Positions 25,404 through 34,632 are shown, counted from the stretch's first letter. The stretch: 64,000 bases of DNA from CAVVJA01 sp963801715 (GCA_963801715.1 CAWDGB010000007.1:186001-250000), one strand, 5' to 3'. Numbers and translations are program-made. The notes: generated by a model from the letters alone, not told the origin.

Positions 25404-26888
25404 ATGGCGGCAAAGGGTATTGAGCACCCGACCATCGATGAGCGGCGAGCCAGAGGGGCGAAAGCTCGCGCGTCGACGCCTCCGTCGAGCCACGCGAAGT
25501 GGCGTCCGGCCGCGGATCGGCCGGACCCGGTTGCGCTGCTGGAGGAGCAGAACGTCACCCGGGAGCCGGACCTGGTGCCGGTGCGGCACGGCCGGATGAT
25601 GGTCTCGCCGTTCACCTTCTACCGCGGGGCGGCCAAGATCATGGCCGCGGACCTGAAGGACACCCCGATCGCCGGGTTGGATGCGCAATTGTGTGGTGAC
25701 GCTCATCTGTCGAATTTCGGGGTGTTCGCCTCCCCGGAACGGCGACTGTTGTTCGATGTGAACGACTTCGACGAGACGCTGCCGGGACCGTTCGAATTTG
25801 ACGTGAAGCGGATGGCGGCCAGTTTCGCGATCGCGGGCCGCAACAACGGGTTCGCGAAGGCAGATATCGCGGCGGCGACGCGCGCCGCGGTGACCGCCTA
25901 CCGGGAGGCGATGGCCGAGTTCGGGCAGATGCGGACGATGGACGTCTGGTATGCGCATCTGGACGAGGACACGCTGATGAACTCGGTGCGCGGCGTTGTC
26001 GCGGAGACGGCGACGCAGGCGAAGGCGTCGAAGAAAGCGCCGAAGAAGGCCAGGGAGGACGCCAAGCGGCAAGAGAAGCAGGTCAAGACGGATGCGAAGC
26101 GGGCAGAAAAGACTCGCGAGAAGGCGCGTACCCGGGACAGCCTGCAGGCGCTGTCCAAGCTGGGTGAGCTGGTCGACGGGCGGTACCGGATCGTCAACCA
26201 GCCCCCGATCATCGTCCCCGCCCGTGACCTCGCCGCCACCTACGGCCTGAACCCCGACGACGTTGGCGGCATGATCCGCGACCAGTTCCGCGCCTACCGG
26301 GCCACCCTGCAAAACGACCGACGGCACCTGCTGGAACGCTTCCAGGTCATCGACCTGGCCCGCAAGGTCGTCGGCGTGGGCAGCGTCGGCACCCGGGCGT
26401 TTATCGTGCTGCTGCAGGGCCGCGACGCGCAGGACCCGCTGTTCCTGCAGGTCAAGGAAGCCACCGCATCGGTACTCGAGGCCTACCTGCCCAAAAGCCG
26501 CTACCGCCAACACGGCGAACGGGTCGTGCACGGCCAGCGGATGATGCAGGCCGCCAGCGACATCTACCTCGGCTGGACCAAAGGCGTCGACCAGAACCGC
26601 CACTTCTACTGGCGTCAACTACGCGACATGAAAGGCTCCGCGACGGTGGAAGCCATGACCCCAGTCGCGCTCACCTTCTACGCGCGCACCTGCGGATGGA
26701 CACTCGCGCGAGCCCACGCCCGATCCGGAGACCCCGTCGCCATCGCTGAATACCTCGGGCCGGACGACTCGTTCGACGAGTCCATCACCGACTTCTCCAA
26801 GCGCTACGCCGACCAGAACGAAGCGGACTATCAGCAGTTCGTGAACGCGGTTCGATCCGGGCGGCTAGAGGCGGTTGACGGAGTCTAA
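25404..26888 (+). CDS. DUF2252 domain protein
   Basis: The 494-residue protein begins MAAKGIEHPTIDERRARGAK at ATG 25404; a frame open further upstream crosses the dyad motifs and is not favoured. DUF2252 features in order: RHGRMMVSPFTFYRGAAKIM, the kinase-like GDAHLSNFGVF motif, DVNDFDETLPGPFEFDVKR, a highly charged Lys/Glu-rich helical insertion at about residues 200-240, and a C-terminal half with WTKGVDQNRHFYWRQL. The fold resembles aminoglycoside phosphotransferases, but activity is unproven. It may be controlled through dyad site E. Confidence 0.9.
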   Translation: MAAKGIEHPTIDERRARGAKARASTPPSSHAKWRPAADRPDPVALLEEQNVTREPDLVPVRHGRMMVSPFTFYRGAAKIMAADLKDTPIAGLDAQLCGDAHLSNFGVFASPERRLLFDVNDFDETLPGPFEFDVKRMAASFAIAGRNNGFAKADIAAATRAAVTAYREAMAEFGQMRTMDVWYAHLDEDTLMNSVRGVVAETATQAKASKKAPKKAREDAKRQEKQVKTDAKRAEKTREKARTRDSLQALSKLGELVDGRYRIVNQPPIIVPARDLAATYGLNPDDVGGMIRDQFRAYRATLQNDRRHLLERFQVIDLARKVVGVGSVGTRAFIVLLQGRDAQDPLFLQVKEATASVLEAYLPKSRYRQHGERVVHGQRMMQAASDIYLGWTKGVDQNRHFYWRQLRDMKGSATVEAMTPVALTFYARTCGWTLARAHARSGDPVAIAEYLGPDDSFDESITDFSKRYADQNEADYQQFVNAVRSGRLEAVDGV

Positions 26889-26952
26889 GGGCGCACGGAC
26901 CGTCGCCGGACGACGACCGAGGGAGGCAACCACTGATGACTCTGGACTGACA

Positions 26953-28267
26953 ATGACTGAGGAGCACGGATCCGCGCCGGCGGGCGCCGCCGAGCGATGG
27001 TTAGCCCGGCTGGCCTACCTGTTGGCGTTGGCAGCGGTCGTGGTGTTGCTCGTGGGGGGCGTCACGAAGAGTCTCGGCGTGCTGTTGGTGGGTGTGGTCG
27101 GATCTCGCGGCGACGCTCGTCGGTGGCTGGTGGTTCCTGAGCAATCGCGGCGTCGTCCGGTGGCTTGGCGCGCTGGTCGCGGTCGCGGCGCCGATCGCGG
27201 TGGTCGTCGTGTATATCTCCCAAGACCTGCTGCTACCGATCATCATCGTCGTGGTGCTTATGGGGGCGGCCGTCGCCGCGGCAAGGGCTGCTCTGGTGCG
27301 GGCGAAACCGCCGACGCGCATGCCCGAGCGGGAGACACCGCCACCTCGCCGACCCTACGTGATCATGAATCCGCGCTCCGGCGGTGGCAAGGTCGGCAAG
27401 TTCGACCTGAAGGACAGGGCCGCCGCCATGGGAGCGACGGTGGCACTGATCGAAGGCCCGGGGCATGTCGACGTCGCCGCGATGGCGCGCGACGCGGTCG
27501 CCGGCGGGGCCGACCTGCTCGGCGTGGCCGGCGGTGACGGTACGCAGGCGCTCGTCGCCGGCATTGCCGCCGAGCACGACTTGCCGTTCCTGGTGATCTC
27601 GGCGGGCACCCGCAACCACTTCGCCATGGATCTCGGGCTGGATCGGGATCACCCGGAGTTAGGTCTGGACGCCCTCACCGACGGAGTTGAGCTCACACTG
27701 GATCTTGGTGTGATCGGCGACCGCACCTTCGTCAACAACGCGTCCTTCGGTGCGTACGCCGAGATCGTGCAGAGCCCGGCGTACCGCGCCGACAAGCGCG
27801 ACACGACGCTGCAGATGCTGCCAGACCTGCTCTCCGGTCGGCGTGGCGCGCGCCTGGTCGGCCGGATCGACGGCGACATGACGATCGAGGGACCCACAGC
27901 GCTCCTGATCAGCAACAACCCCTACGATCTCAGAGACATCGCGGGTCTGGGTCGGCGCGCGCGTCTGGATAGCGGTGTGCTTGGAGTCGTCGCGATCACC
28001 GTCGACAGTGCCGCCCAAGCCGCCGCGTTGATGCGCCGGCACTCCAGTGGCCTGCGCCAGGTGACCGCGCACGAGGTGGTCATCGATGCTGATGCCGAGG
28101 AGATACCAGTGGGCATCGACGGGGAGTCGGTGATGATGCCGACCCCGGTGCGCTGCCAGATCCATCCGGGAGCGCTGCGGGTACGCGTGCCGCGCGTCCG
28201 CCTGGCCCCGCCAACACCCACGCCCGACCGGGATCCGGCCCTGCTACGGCGACTGGCGTTGCCGTGA
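26953..28267 (+). pseudogene. Membrane-anchored diacylglycerol kinase family protein, +1 frameshift near 27103
   Basis: The N-terminal frame (ATG 26953) encodes MTEEHGSAPAGAAERWLARL and two helices; at about 27103 the frame must shift by one base to continue LAATLVGGWWFLSNRGVVRW, two more helices, and then the soluble diacylglycerol/sphingosine kinase-like domain: PYVIMNPRSGGGKV, the nucleotide motif GVAGGDGTQALVAG, SAGTRNHFAMDLGL, and a late GIDGESVMMPTPV. The total of 1315 bases is 438 codons plus one, so one inserted base (T in GGATCTCGC) explains the break. The catalytic domain alone could still be made from the internal frame. It phosphorylates lipids in homologues. Confidence 0.88.
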
Positions 28268-28337
28268 TCGTGGGTCTGCCGTTCGGCGATCGGAGTGTTT
28301 GGCGTGTTTGGGTTGTGGGGATTGTGTTCGTGATGCG

Positions 28338-29636
28338 ATGACCGATGAGACGTCCACACCAGGGGTTGTAGGAGCCGCCGGCCGGTGGGCGGGGCTGCGG
28401 CTGCTGCTGAGGCTGCGCCGCGCTCGGTCGGCTGGTGCGCGGGTGGGTGGGATCGCGCGGTCGGCGGGTGTCAGCATCATCTTGGTGTTGAGCGTGATTT
28501 GTTTGGTGTTGACGCCGGTGGTGGTGTGGGGCCGGAATCTGTTGCTGAACACCGACCGGTATGTGCAGACGGTGGAGCCGTTGGCGAGTAATCCGGGTGT
28601 GCAGAACACGGTGATCGCCGCGGTGGATGCGCAGTTCCAGGGTCGGATTGATCTGAAGTCGGTGCTGGATCCGGTGCTGCCGCCGCGGGCGGCGCAGGTG
28701 TTGGTGCCTCCGTTGCAGGGTGCGGCGGATTCGTTGGTGAATACGGTCACGACCAAGTTCGTGCAAAGCGATGCGTTTAAAACGGTGTGGCAGACGGTGA
28801 ACCGGGTGGCGCATACCCAGATCAACTATCTGCTGACCGGGCAGCGACCGAAGAGCGCCGCGGTGCAGGTGGCCGGTAACGGTGATGTGACGTTGGATCT
28901 GTCGTCGGTGGTGGTGCAGGTGAAGGCCCGCCTGGTCGACGCCGGCCTGTCGGTGGCGTCGAAGGTGCCGGTGGTGGGGTCGACGATCACGGTGGGCAAC
29001 GTGGCTGGGTTGCAGCATGCCCGGTCGTTGACGAATTTTCTCAACAAGGTGGCGAATTGGCTGCCGTGGGTGGGCTTGGTGCTGCTGGCCGGGGGCGTCC
29101 TGCTGAGCCGACGGAAACGGCGGGCGTTGGTCGCGTCGCTGCTGGGTGTGGTGATCGGTCTGGTGCTGGTCGGTGTCGGGATCCTGATCGGCCGCGGCAT
29201 CTACCTGGACAAGGTCACGACGCCCAACCTGACCCGGGATACGGCGCAGTACATTTTCGACACGGTGGTGCGCTACCTGCGGTTGGGTATCAGACTGCTG
29301 GCGTTGCTGGCGTTGCTGGTCGCGTTCGGGGTGTGGGTCTCGGGCCCGGGTGAGGTGGCGACCCGGTTCCGTGCCTTCGTCGTGCGGGGCCCGCGGGAGC
29401 TGGGCTCGCGGTTGAACGCCGGGCCGGTGGGACCGTTCGTGGACCGGTACGCCACCGCGCTGCGGATCTTGGTGATCGCCGTGTTGGGGGTGATCTTGCT
29501 GCTGTTCGACTCACCGACGCTGGTCACCGTCATCGTGCTCGCGGTGATCTGCCTGATCCTGCTGCTGATCATCGAAATGCTGCGAGCCTCGGCCCACCGG
29601 GCCCGAACGGAGGCGGCGCCGGAAGGCGCCGGGTAG
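28338..29636 (+). CDS. Actinobacterial multi-pass integral membrane protein
   Basis: The 432-residue protein starts with ATG at 28338. One helix (SIILVLSVICLVLTPVVVWG) is followed by a long extracytoplasmic region of about 190 residues (NTDRYVQTVEPLASNPGVQN at its start), then four to five more helices and a short charged tail. This layout, with the NTDRYV-x-TV motif, is a common actinobacterial family of unknown function sometimes annotated simply as integral membrane protein. Codon bias is strong. The stop is 37 bases before the LuxR start. Confidence 0.8.
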   Translation: MTDETSTPGVVGAAGRWAGLRLLLRLRRARSAGARVGGIARSAGVSIILVLSVICLVLTPVVVWGRNLLLNTDRYVQTVEPLASNPGVQNTVIAAVDAQFQGRIDLKSVLDPVLPPRAAQVLVPPLQGAADSLVNTVTTKFVQSDAFKTVWQTVNRVAHTQINYLLTGQRPKSAAVQVAGNGDVTLDLSSVVVQVKARLVDAGLSVASKVPVVGSTITVGNVAGLQHARSLTNFLNKVANWLPWVGLVLLAGGVLLSRRKRRALVASLLGVVIGLVLVGVGILIGRGIYLDKVTTPNLTRDTAQYIFDTVVRYLRLGIRLLALLALLVAFGVWVSGPGEVATRFRAFVVRGPRELGSRLNAGPVGPFVDRYATALRILVIAVLGVILLLFDSPTLVTVIVLAVICLILLLIIEMLRASAHRARTEAAPEGAG

Positions 29637-29641
29637 CCGGC

Positions 29642-29676
29642 CACGGTCGAATATCGATCCGTAGGATTCGACCGTG
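29642..29676. promoter_or_regulatory. Perfect 11-bp inverted repeat overlapping the LuxR start codon
   Basis: CACGGTCGAAT (29642-29652) and ATTCGACCGTG (29666-29676) form a perfect inverted repeat with a 13-base spacer. The GTG start of the LuxR gene is the last three bases of the right arm. It could be an autoregulatory operator, a terminator of the upstream gene, or an RNA hairpin masking the start. Confidence 0.6.
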
Positions 29677-31920
29677 ACCGAGGATCCGGGCGGGCTGACG
29701 CCGAGGCTTGTCGGATTCGATGAGGTGCTGCTCGACTCGAAGCTTTCGGTCCCGCAGTCTCGCCCGGGTTTCGTGAGTCGCACCGGGCTGATCGAGGCGG
29801 CTCGGGCGAGCGGTTGTCGGGTGGTCGGCGTGACGGCGCCGGCGGGTTACGGCAAGTCGACCTTGCTGGTTCAGTGGGCCCGCTCGGAGGATCGTCGCGT
29901 CGCCTGGGTGAGTCTGGACCGCCTCGATGATGATCCCGCGCTCCTTCTCACCCTAGTGGCGTCCGCGTACGCGCGGATCTCGTCGGGCGGCGCTGACCTG
30001 ATTGCCGACATGGGTGGTGTGGGGGTATCGGTGTTGGGACGGGCTGCGCCTCGTCTGGCCGCGGCGTTACGGACGAGCCCGGTTCCGTTCGTGCTCATGC
30101 TGGACGATCTGCACGAACTGCGCTCGCCTGACTGTCATGATGTGCTCAGCGTGGTGATGTCGGGGATTCCTCGAGGCTGTCAATTGGTCGCGGCGAGTCG
30201 GGTCGAGCAGCCGCATCTGCCGCGGCTGCGGGCGTCGGGTGACGCGCTGGAGGTGCGGTCGGACGACCTGGCCCTCGACGCGGCCGGCGCGGAGCAGATC
30301 TTCGCGCAGGCACAGGTAAGCCTGCCTCGTGAACTGGCTGCCGCCGTCACCGAACGGACCGAGGGCTGGCCGGTCGGCATCTACCTCGCCGCACTGATCG
30401 CGCGCGACAGTAACGGTCAGGCGTTGACCGTTTCCGGTGACGATAGGTACGTGGCCGACTACCTCTACCACGAGTCGTTGATGCAGCTGCCCGCGAGTCT
30501 TCAGCGGTTCCTGCGGCGCACCGCGGTCCTCGATCAACTGTGTGGTCCGCTGTGCGATGCCCTCCTTCAAGAATCGGGCGGGCAGGAGCGGCTGCGCGAA
30601 CTCGAGTCCTCGAGTCTGTTCCTGATCCCGCTCGATCGGCGGCGCGAGTGGTACCGCTACCACGCATTGTTCCGGGAGTTCCTGCTCGGTGAGCTTCGTC
30701 GAGTCGAACCCGACGTCATCATGAAGCTGCACCTGCGAGCCGCTGACTGGTATGAGTCCAATGGATCCCCCGCGATCGCGGTCGAGCACTTGCTGAACAC
30801 GACCGAGCGGGACCGATGCGTCAAATTGGTGACGGAGTTGATCCTGCCGACCTACCAGGCCGGCCACATGTCGACCGTCGAACGTTGGCTCTCCGCGCTC
30901 GGCGACGCCGCGATTCAGGACTATCCTCCGCTCGCGGTGCTGGCCGGCTGGGTCGCGGCGTTGACCGGGCAGACCGCCGAAGCGCAACGGTGGGCGGCGA
31001 TCCTCGACGCCGCCTCGTTCGACCTGACACCACTGGACGGCACGGCGTCGTTTGACTCGGCGCGGGCGATGTTGCGGTCCATCATGTGTGCCGCCGGTCC
31101 GGAACAAGCGATGACCGACGCCGCCTTCGGCGTCGCCCACGAGCTGCCGTGGAGCCCATGGCGCGACCAGGCGCTGGTTTTGTGCGCCGAGGCACATCTG
31201 CTCCTCGGGGACATCGACCGGGCCGGTGCGCTGTTCGCGGAATCCTCTGCCCTCGCAGCCACAATGTCCAATACCGATACGCTCGTCCTCGGCGAGTCCG
31301 AGCTGGCGTTCTTGGCGATGGATCGTGGGCAATGGACGGAGGCCGCCGAGCACGTGGAGCGTGCCCTGGCCGTCATTGATGAGGCCCGGCTGTACGACTA
31401 CATCGTTTGCGTTTTCGGCTTCGCCGCCGCGGCCCGGCTGTGCGTGCACCGACGCGACCTGAGCGAGGCGAACCGCCAGCTTACTCGGGCGATGCGAGCG
31501 CGTCCGTCATTGACGTTTGCGCTGCCATATCTGGCCGTGCGCGCACGACTGCACCTTGCCAAGGTGTACTGGGCCCTGGCCGACCACGCGACGGCTCGTC
31601 ACCTCGTGCGTGAGATCGACGACATTCTGCTCCACCGGCCGGCTCTTGGCGTCCTCGTCGACGAAGTGTCTGAGTTCCGCAGCATCCTCACCTCGAGCCC
31701 GGTGGTGGGAGCGACCGGCGGGTCGCCGCTCAGCCCGGCGGAGCTTCGGCTGCTGCCGTATCTGCAAACCCATCTCACGATTCGTGAGATCGGGGAGCGG
31801 CTGTTCGTGTCCCGCAACACGGTCAACTCGCAAGTCGGCTCGATCTATCGAAAATTGAGCGTGTCCTCACGCGGCGACGCGGTACAACGTGCATCGATGA
31901 TCGGTCTGCTCGGCGGGTAG
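29674..31920 (+). CDS. MalT-like LuxR family transcriptional regulator (STAND ATPase)
   Basis: The 748-residue protein starts with GTG at 29674. It has the MalT lead-in (LLDSKLSVPQSRPGFVSRTG), Walker A VTAPAGYGKSTLL near residue 57, VAWVSLDRLDDDPALL, Walker B FVLMLDDLHEL near residue 140, a sensor TEGWPVGIYLAAL, a TPR region (about 350-640) and a C-terminal LuxR helix-turn-helix (LSPAELRLLPYLQTHLTIRE, then RNTVNSQVGSIYRKL). It sits centrally in the block of dyad-associated genes and is therefore the best local candidate for the factor that binds them, which is inference only. Confidence 0.93.
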   Translation: MTEDPGGLTPRLVGFDEVLLDSKLSVPQSRPGFVSRTGLIEAARASGCRVVGVTAPAGYGKSTLLVQWARSEDRRVAWVSLDRLDDDPALLLTLVASAYARISSGGADLIADMGGVGVSVLGRAAPRLAAALRTSPVPFVLMLDDLHELRSPDCHDVLSVVMSGIPRGCQLVAASRVEQPHLPRLRASGDALEVRSDDLALDAAGAEQIFAQAQVSLPRELAAAVTERTEGWPVGIYLAALIARDSNGQALTVSGDDRYVADYLYHESLMQLPASLQRFLRRTAVLDQLCGPLCDALLQESGGQERLRELESSSLFLIPLDRRREWYRYHALFREFLLGELRRVEPDVIMKLHLRAADWYESNGSPAIAVEHLLNTTERDRCVKLVTELILPTYQAGHMSTVERWLSALGDAAIQDYPPLAVLAGWVAALTGQTAEAQRWAAILDAASFDLTPLDGTASFDSARAMLRSIMCAAGPEQAMTDAAFGVAHELPWSPWRDQALVLCAEAHLLLGDIDRAGALFAESSALAATMSNTDTLVLGESELAFLAMDRGQWTEAAEHVERALAVIDEARLYDYIVCVFGFAAAARLCVHRRDLSEANRQLTRAMRARPSLTFALPYLAVRARLHLAKVYWALADHATARHLVREIDDILLHRPALGVLVDEVSEFRSILTSSPVVGATGGSPLSPAELRLLPYLQTHLTIREIGERLFVSRNTVNSQVGSIYRKLSVSSRGDAVQRASMIGLLGG

Positions 31921-31926
31921 CCGGCA

Positions 31927-32274
31927 TCACCCACCCGATTGCTCTTCCAAGGCTTCGTCGATGTCGTACCCGAGCGCCGTCGCAAGCTTCGGCGCGGCCG
32001 TGACCGCCCGGGGCAGCCCGACGATGGGAACGACACCGACCAGCACTTCGACGATCTCGGCCGCCGTCGCGCCCGCATCCACCGCGGCATCGGCCTGCGC
32101 TCCGTAGGACGAAACAGCGCCACCCACCGCCACCAACGCGGCCAGGCGGACCAGCGCCAACGTCCTCGCATCGAGCACTGCGGAACCAACGTCGGTTCCA
32201 CCGCCGCAGTCCCGCGCAAAGTTCGCGTCGTTGATGGCCAGACGGCGTAGCTGTTCGGTGTAATCCAAAGCCAA
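31927..32274 (-). CDS. Carboxymuconolactone decarboxylase-like (AhpD-fold) protein without CxxC
   Basis: The 115-residue protein begins MALDYTEQLRRLAINDANFA and has the CMD helical core: LDARTLALVRLAALVAVGGA, then SYGAQADAAVDAGATAAEIV and EVLVGVVPIVGLPRAVTAAP. The CxxC redox pair of AhpD-type proteins is replaced (SSYG), so it cannot act as a disulfide reductase; a lyase-like or structural role is more likely. It ends seven bases from the stop of the convergent LuxR gene. Dyad site F lies 126 bases upstream. Confidence 0.82.
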   Translation of the reverse strand: MALDYTEQLRRLAINDANFARDCGGGTDVGSAVLDARTLALVRLAALVAVGGAVSSYGAQADAAVDAGATAAEIVEVLVGVVPIVGLPRAVTAAPKLATALGYDIDEALEEQSGG

Positions 32275-32400
32275 CTCACCCTTCCGCGCCGACGGCGTCC
32301 GACAAAATCGACCGACGCTAACCCCAGGCGAGTCGGCCGGCGACCACTCTGGCCATCAACCGGACCCAACCAATCATCGGCCCGACAGACGCTGCCCCGC

Positions 32401-32538
32401 ATCACACAGATCAGGTGAATCGTCAATCCCGACCGCACACCCGCGTGAGGGTGCCGGCTTCGACGGACAATCGAGGATCCCGAAGGCCGGTGCAGCGAAC
32501 CATCGGCCTTCGCCGAACTTTCACACAGTTTGGGTGAA
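32401..32538. promoter_or_regulatory. Paired 19-bp dyad sites F and G between divergent genes
   Basis: Site F is ATCAC-ACAGATCAG-GTGAA (32401-32419) and site G is TTCAC-ACAGTTTGG-GTGAA (32520-32538), a perfect five-base dyad in each arm. They lie between the CMD-like gene (minus) and the DUF1254 gene (plus), site G 58 bases before the latter start. No other gene is seen in 32275-32596. Confidence 0.65.
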
Positions 32539-32596
32539 GCGCGCGGCCGCCCGGCATCCCTACGCTTTCGTCAATCGGGATGTGGAGGAGACCGCG

Positions 32597-34174
32597 ATGA
32601 CGGCTACCGATGACCTAAACAGGACGACCGTCCCGTCAGCGATCACGACCGCGTCGAGGACGGAGACCGGGATAGGGGTCCTGGAGTTCACCGACGGTTA
32701 CCCGACGGGTGATACCACGTCGAGACTGCGTGATCATTTGGACTACCTGCACGGCGTCGAGGCCTTCATGAACTCGATTCAAGGCGTGTCGACCTACGCC
32801 ATCCGGCAGGGGTTCCTGGACGCCGGGGTCATGGACGGCGATGTGTTGATCTTCTCGGAGTTGATGGACTCCAGATCGCTGTTCCTGACCGCGAACGCCG
32901 ACACGGTCTACTTCCTTGCCTTCGTCGACCTGTCCGACGGTCCGCTGGTTCTGGAAACCCCCTCGGACACCTTGGGCCTTGTCGATGACATGTGGTTCGG
33001 CTGGATCACCGACTTCGGCCTGCCCGGCGCGGACCGCGGCCAGGGCGGCACCTACCTGCTGCTCCCTCCGGGCTACGACGGACCATTGCCCGAGGGTGGC
33101 CCCTACGTCCGTCACTCCGCCACCAACCACGTGATCTTGCTCGGCCGGGCGTTCATCGACCAGAACGAGGGCAACAATCCCGCCCCGACCGTGGCCCGGA
33201 TCAAGGAGCAGCTGAAGATCTACCCCTACGTCCCCGGCGGCGTGGGCAGCAGCATCGGCGGCTACCTGACCGGCCGCGGCCGGCTCGGCCAGCTGGCGAC
33301 GCCGCAAAGCCCCCGTTTCGTGGAGGGGACCGGGCTGGCGATGAACACTGTGCCGCCGAACGACTTCGGCCACTACGAACTGCTGGACGCGCTGGTGCAG
33401 ATGGAGCCGGCCGAGGCGCTCAACACCGAGCTGGCCGGCCAGTTCGCCGCGATCGGGATCGTCAAGGGCGAGAAGTTCGACCCCGACGCTCGGCTGCGGG
33501 CGATCCTGGACGAGGCGGTGGCCGTCGGCAACGCCGCCGGACGGATGCTGGGCATGGGGGCGCACCCGACCGAGGGGTTCCGCTACTACGACGACGGCGA
33601 CTCGGCCTGGTGGATCTCGCTGTGGGTCGGCGGGTTCGACTTCACCAACCCGCCACCGATGATCACGGCGGAGGGCATTAAGCCGTTCCCGAACAAGGGG
33701 GCGCGCCGGCTGCACTCACGCACCTCGTTCCTCTACACCGCGACCGGCATCACGCCGGCCATGTGCATGCGGCTGACCAACGTCGGGTCGCAGTACCTGG
33801 CTGCCAACGTGGACACGACCGGCGAACCCTTCGACGGCGCGAAGACCTACCGGCTGCGGCTGCCCAAGGACATCCCCGCGGCCCGGTTCTGGTCACTCAC
33901 CGTTTACGACAACCAGACCCGCTCCATGCTGCAAACCCCGCAGCGCTACCCGCGGGCCGGCAGCCAGAGCTATCCCTCACCCGCCGCCGAAGCCGAGTCG
34001 GACGGGTCCACCGTCGTCTACTTCTCACCAACGCGGCCGGAGGGCGTCGCGGCCGGGAACTGGATCCAGACCGACCCCGACAGGGGCTGGTTCGTCCTCC
34101 TGCGCCTGTACAGCCCACTCCAGCCTTTCTTCGACAAGACCTGGCGACCCGGCGAAATCGAACTCGCGCACTGA
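32597..34174 (+). CDS. DUF1254/DUF1214 domain protein
   Basis: The 525-residue product starts with ATG at 32597 after GGAGGAG. DUF1254 occupies about residues 40-170 (VEAFMNSIQGVSTYAIRQGF, then ANADTVYFLAFVDLSDGPLV with the conserved NxDTxY pattern), and DUF1214 the last 120 residues (ARFWSLTVYDNQTRSMLQTP, then VVYFSPTRPEGV and SPLQPFFDKTW). No signal peptide is seen although many family members are exported. Function is unknown. It follows dyad site G. A C-terminal remnant of a second family member lies at 21476-21694, also next to a dyad. Confidence 0.92.
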   Translation: MTATDDLNRTTVPSAITTASRTETGIGVLEFTDGYPTGDTTSRLRDHLDYLHGVEAFMNSIQGVSTYAIRQGFLDAGVMDGDVLIFSELMDSRSLFLTANADTVYFLAFVDLSDGPLVLETPSDTLGLVDDMWFGWITDFGLPGADRGQGGTYLLLPPGYDGPLPEGGPYVRHSATNHVILLGRAFIDQNEGNNPAPTVARIKEQLKIYPYVPGGVGSSIGGYLTGRGRLGQLATPQSPRFVEGTGLAMNTVPPNDFGHYELLDALVQMEPAEALNTELAGQFAAIGIVKGEKFDPDARLRAILDEAVAVGNAAGRMLGMGAHPTEGFRYYDDGDSAWWISLWVGGFDFTNPPPMITAEGIKPFPNKGARRLHSRTSFLYTATGITPAMCMRLTNVGSQYLAANVDTTGEPFDGAKTYRLRLPKDIPAARFWSLTVYDNQTRSMLQTPQRYPRAGSQSYPSPAAEAESDGSTVVYFSPTRPEGVAAGNWIQTDPDRGWFVLLRLYSPLQPFFDKTWRPGEIELAH

Positions 34175-34230
34175 CGCGCTCATCAAGCTGTCCGTGAATT
34201 GGCCCATGATCTGAGGAAGGGAAACGTGGC

Positions 34231-34632
34231 ATGGAGGAAAAGGGGAGTGGCTGGCGGTTCTTCGCCGGGACCGTGCTGGGCATCGCCGGCATCATGCGAT
34301 TCTTCGACGCGATATGGGCGTGGCGCTACCACGGGGCGGTGCCGGACAGGCTCGAAGGGGCATTGTTCGGGCGCAGCCTCAGCACCTATGGCTGGGTGTA
34401 CTTCATCGTCGCCCTCATCCTGATCGGTAGTTCTTTCGGCGTCCTCTCGGGCTCCCAGTTCAGCCGTTGGATCGGCATCATTGCCGGCGGCGTCCTCGCC
34501 ATCAGCGCAGTCTGGTGGCTGCCCTACTACCCGGTCTGGTCTCTGCTCTACATCGCGATGGGCATCCTCGTCATCTACGGCCTTGTCGTGTATGGCGGAC
34601 GTCAACCGGCCGACGAGGCTCGCGGGGTCTAG
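34231..34632 (+). CDS. DUF7144-like four-helix membrane protein
   Basis: A 133-residue protein beginning MEEKGSGWRFFAGTVLGIAG. Four hydrophobic helices are visible, the second around YGWVYFIVALILIGSSFGVL, the third QFSRWIGIIAGGVLAISAVW and the fourth PVWSLLYIAMGILVIYGLVV. This is the layout of DUF7144-type actinobacterial membrane proteins. It follows DUF1254 by 56 bases on the same strand, with GAGGAAGG upstream of the start, so it may be co-transcribed. Function is unknown. Confidence 0.8.
   Translation: MEEKGSGWRFFAGTVLGIAGIMRFFDAIWAWRYHGAVPDRLEGALFGRSLSTYGWVYFIVALILIGSSFGVLSGSQFSRWIGIIAGGVLAISAVWWLPYYPVWSLLYIAMGILVIYGLVVYGGRQPADEARGV

Noticed and set aside
26000..26130. Lys/Glu-rich segment of DUF2252 as a separate gene or repeat
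   Set aside because: The frame and the flanking DUF2252 motifs continue through it, so it is a charged insertion within the protein.
27090..27115. Programmed +1 frameshift in the diacylglycerol-kinase-like gene
   Set aside because: No slippery sequence, stop codon or stimulatory structure is seen at the shift, and similar +1 breaks in five genes argue for mutation or sequence error.
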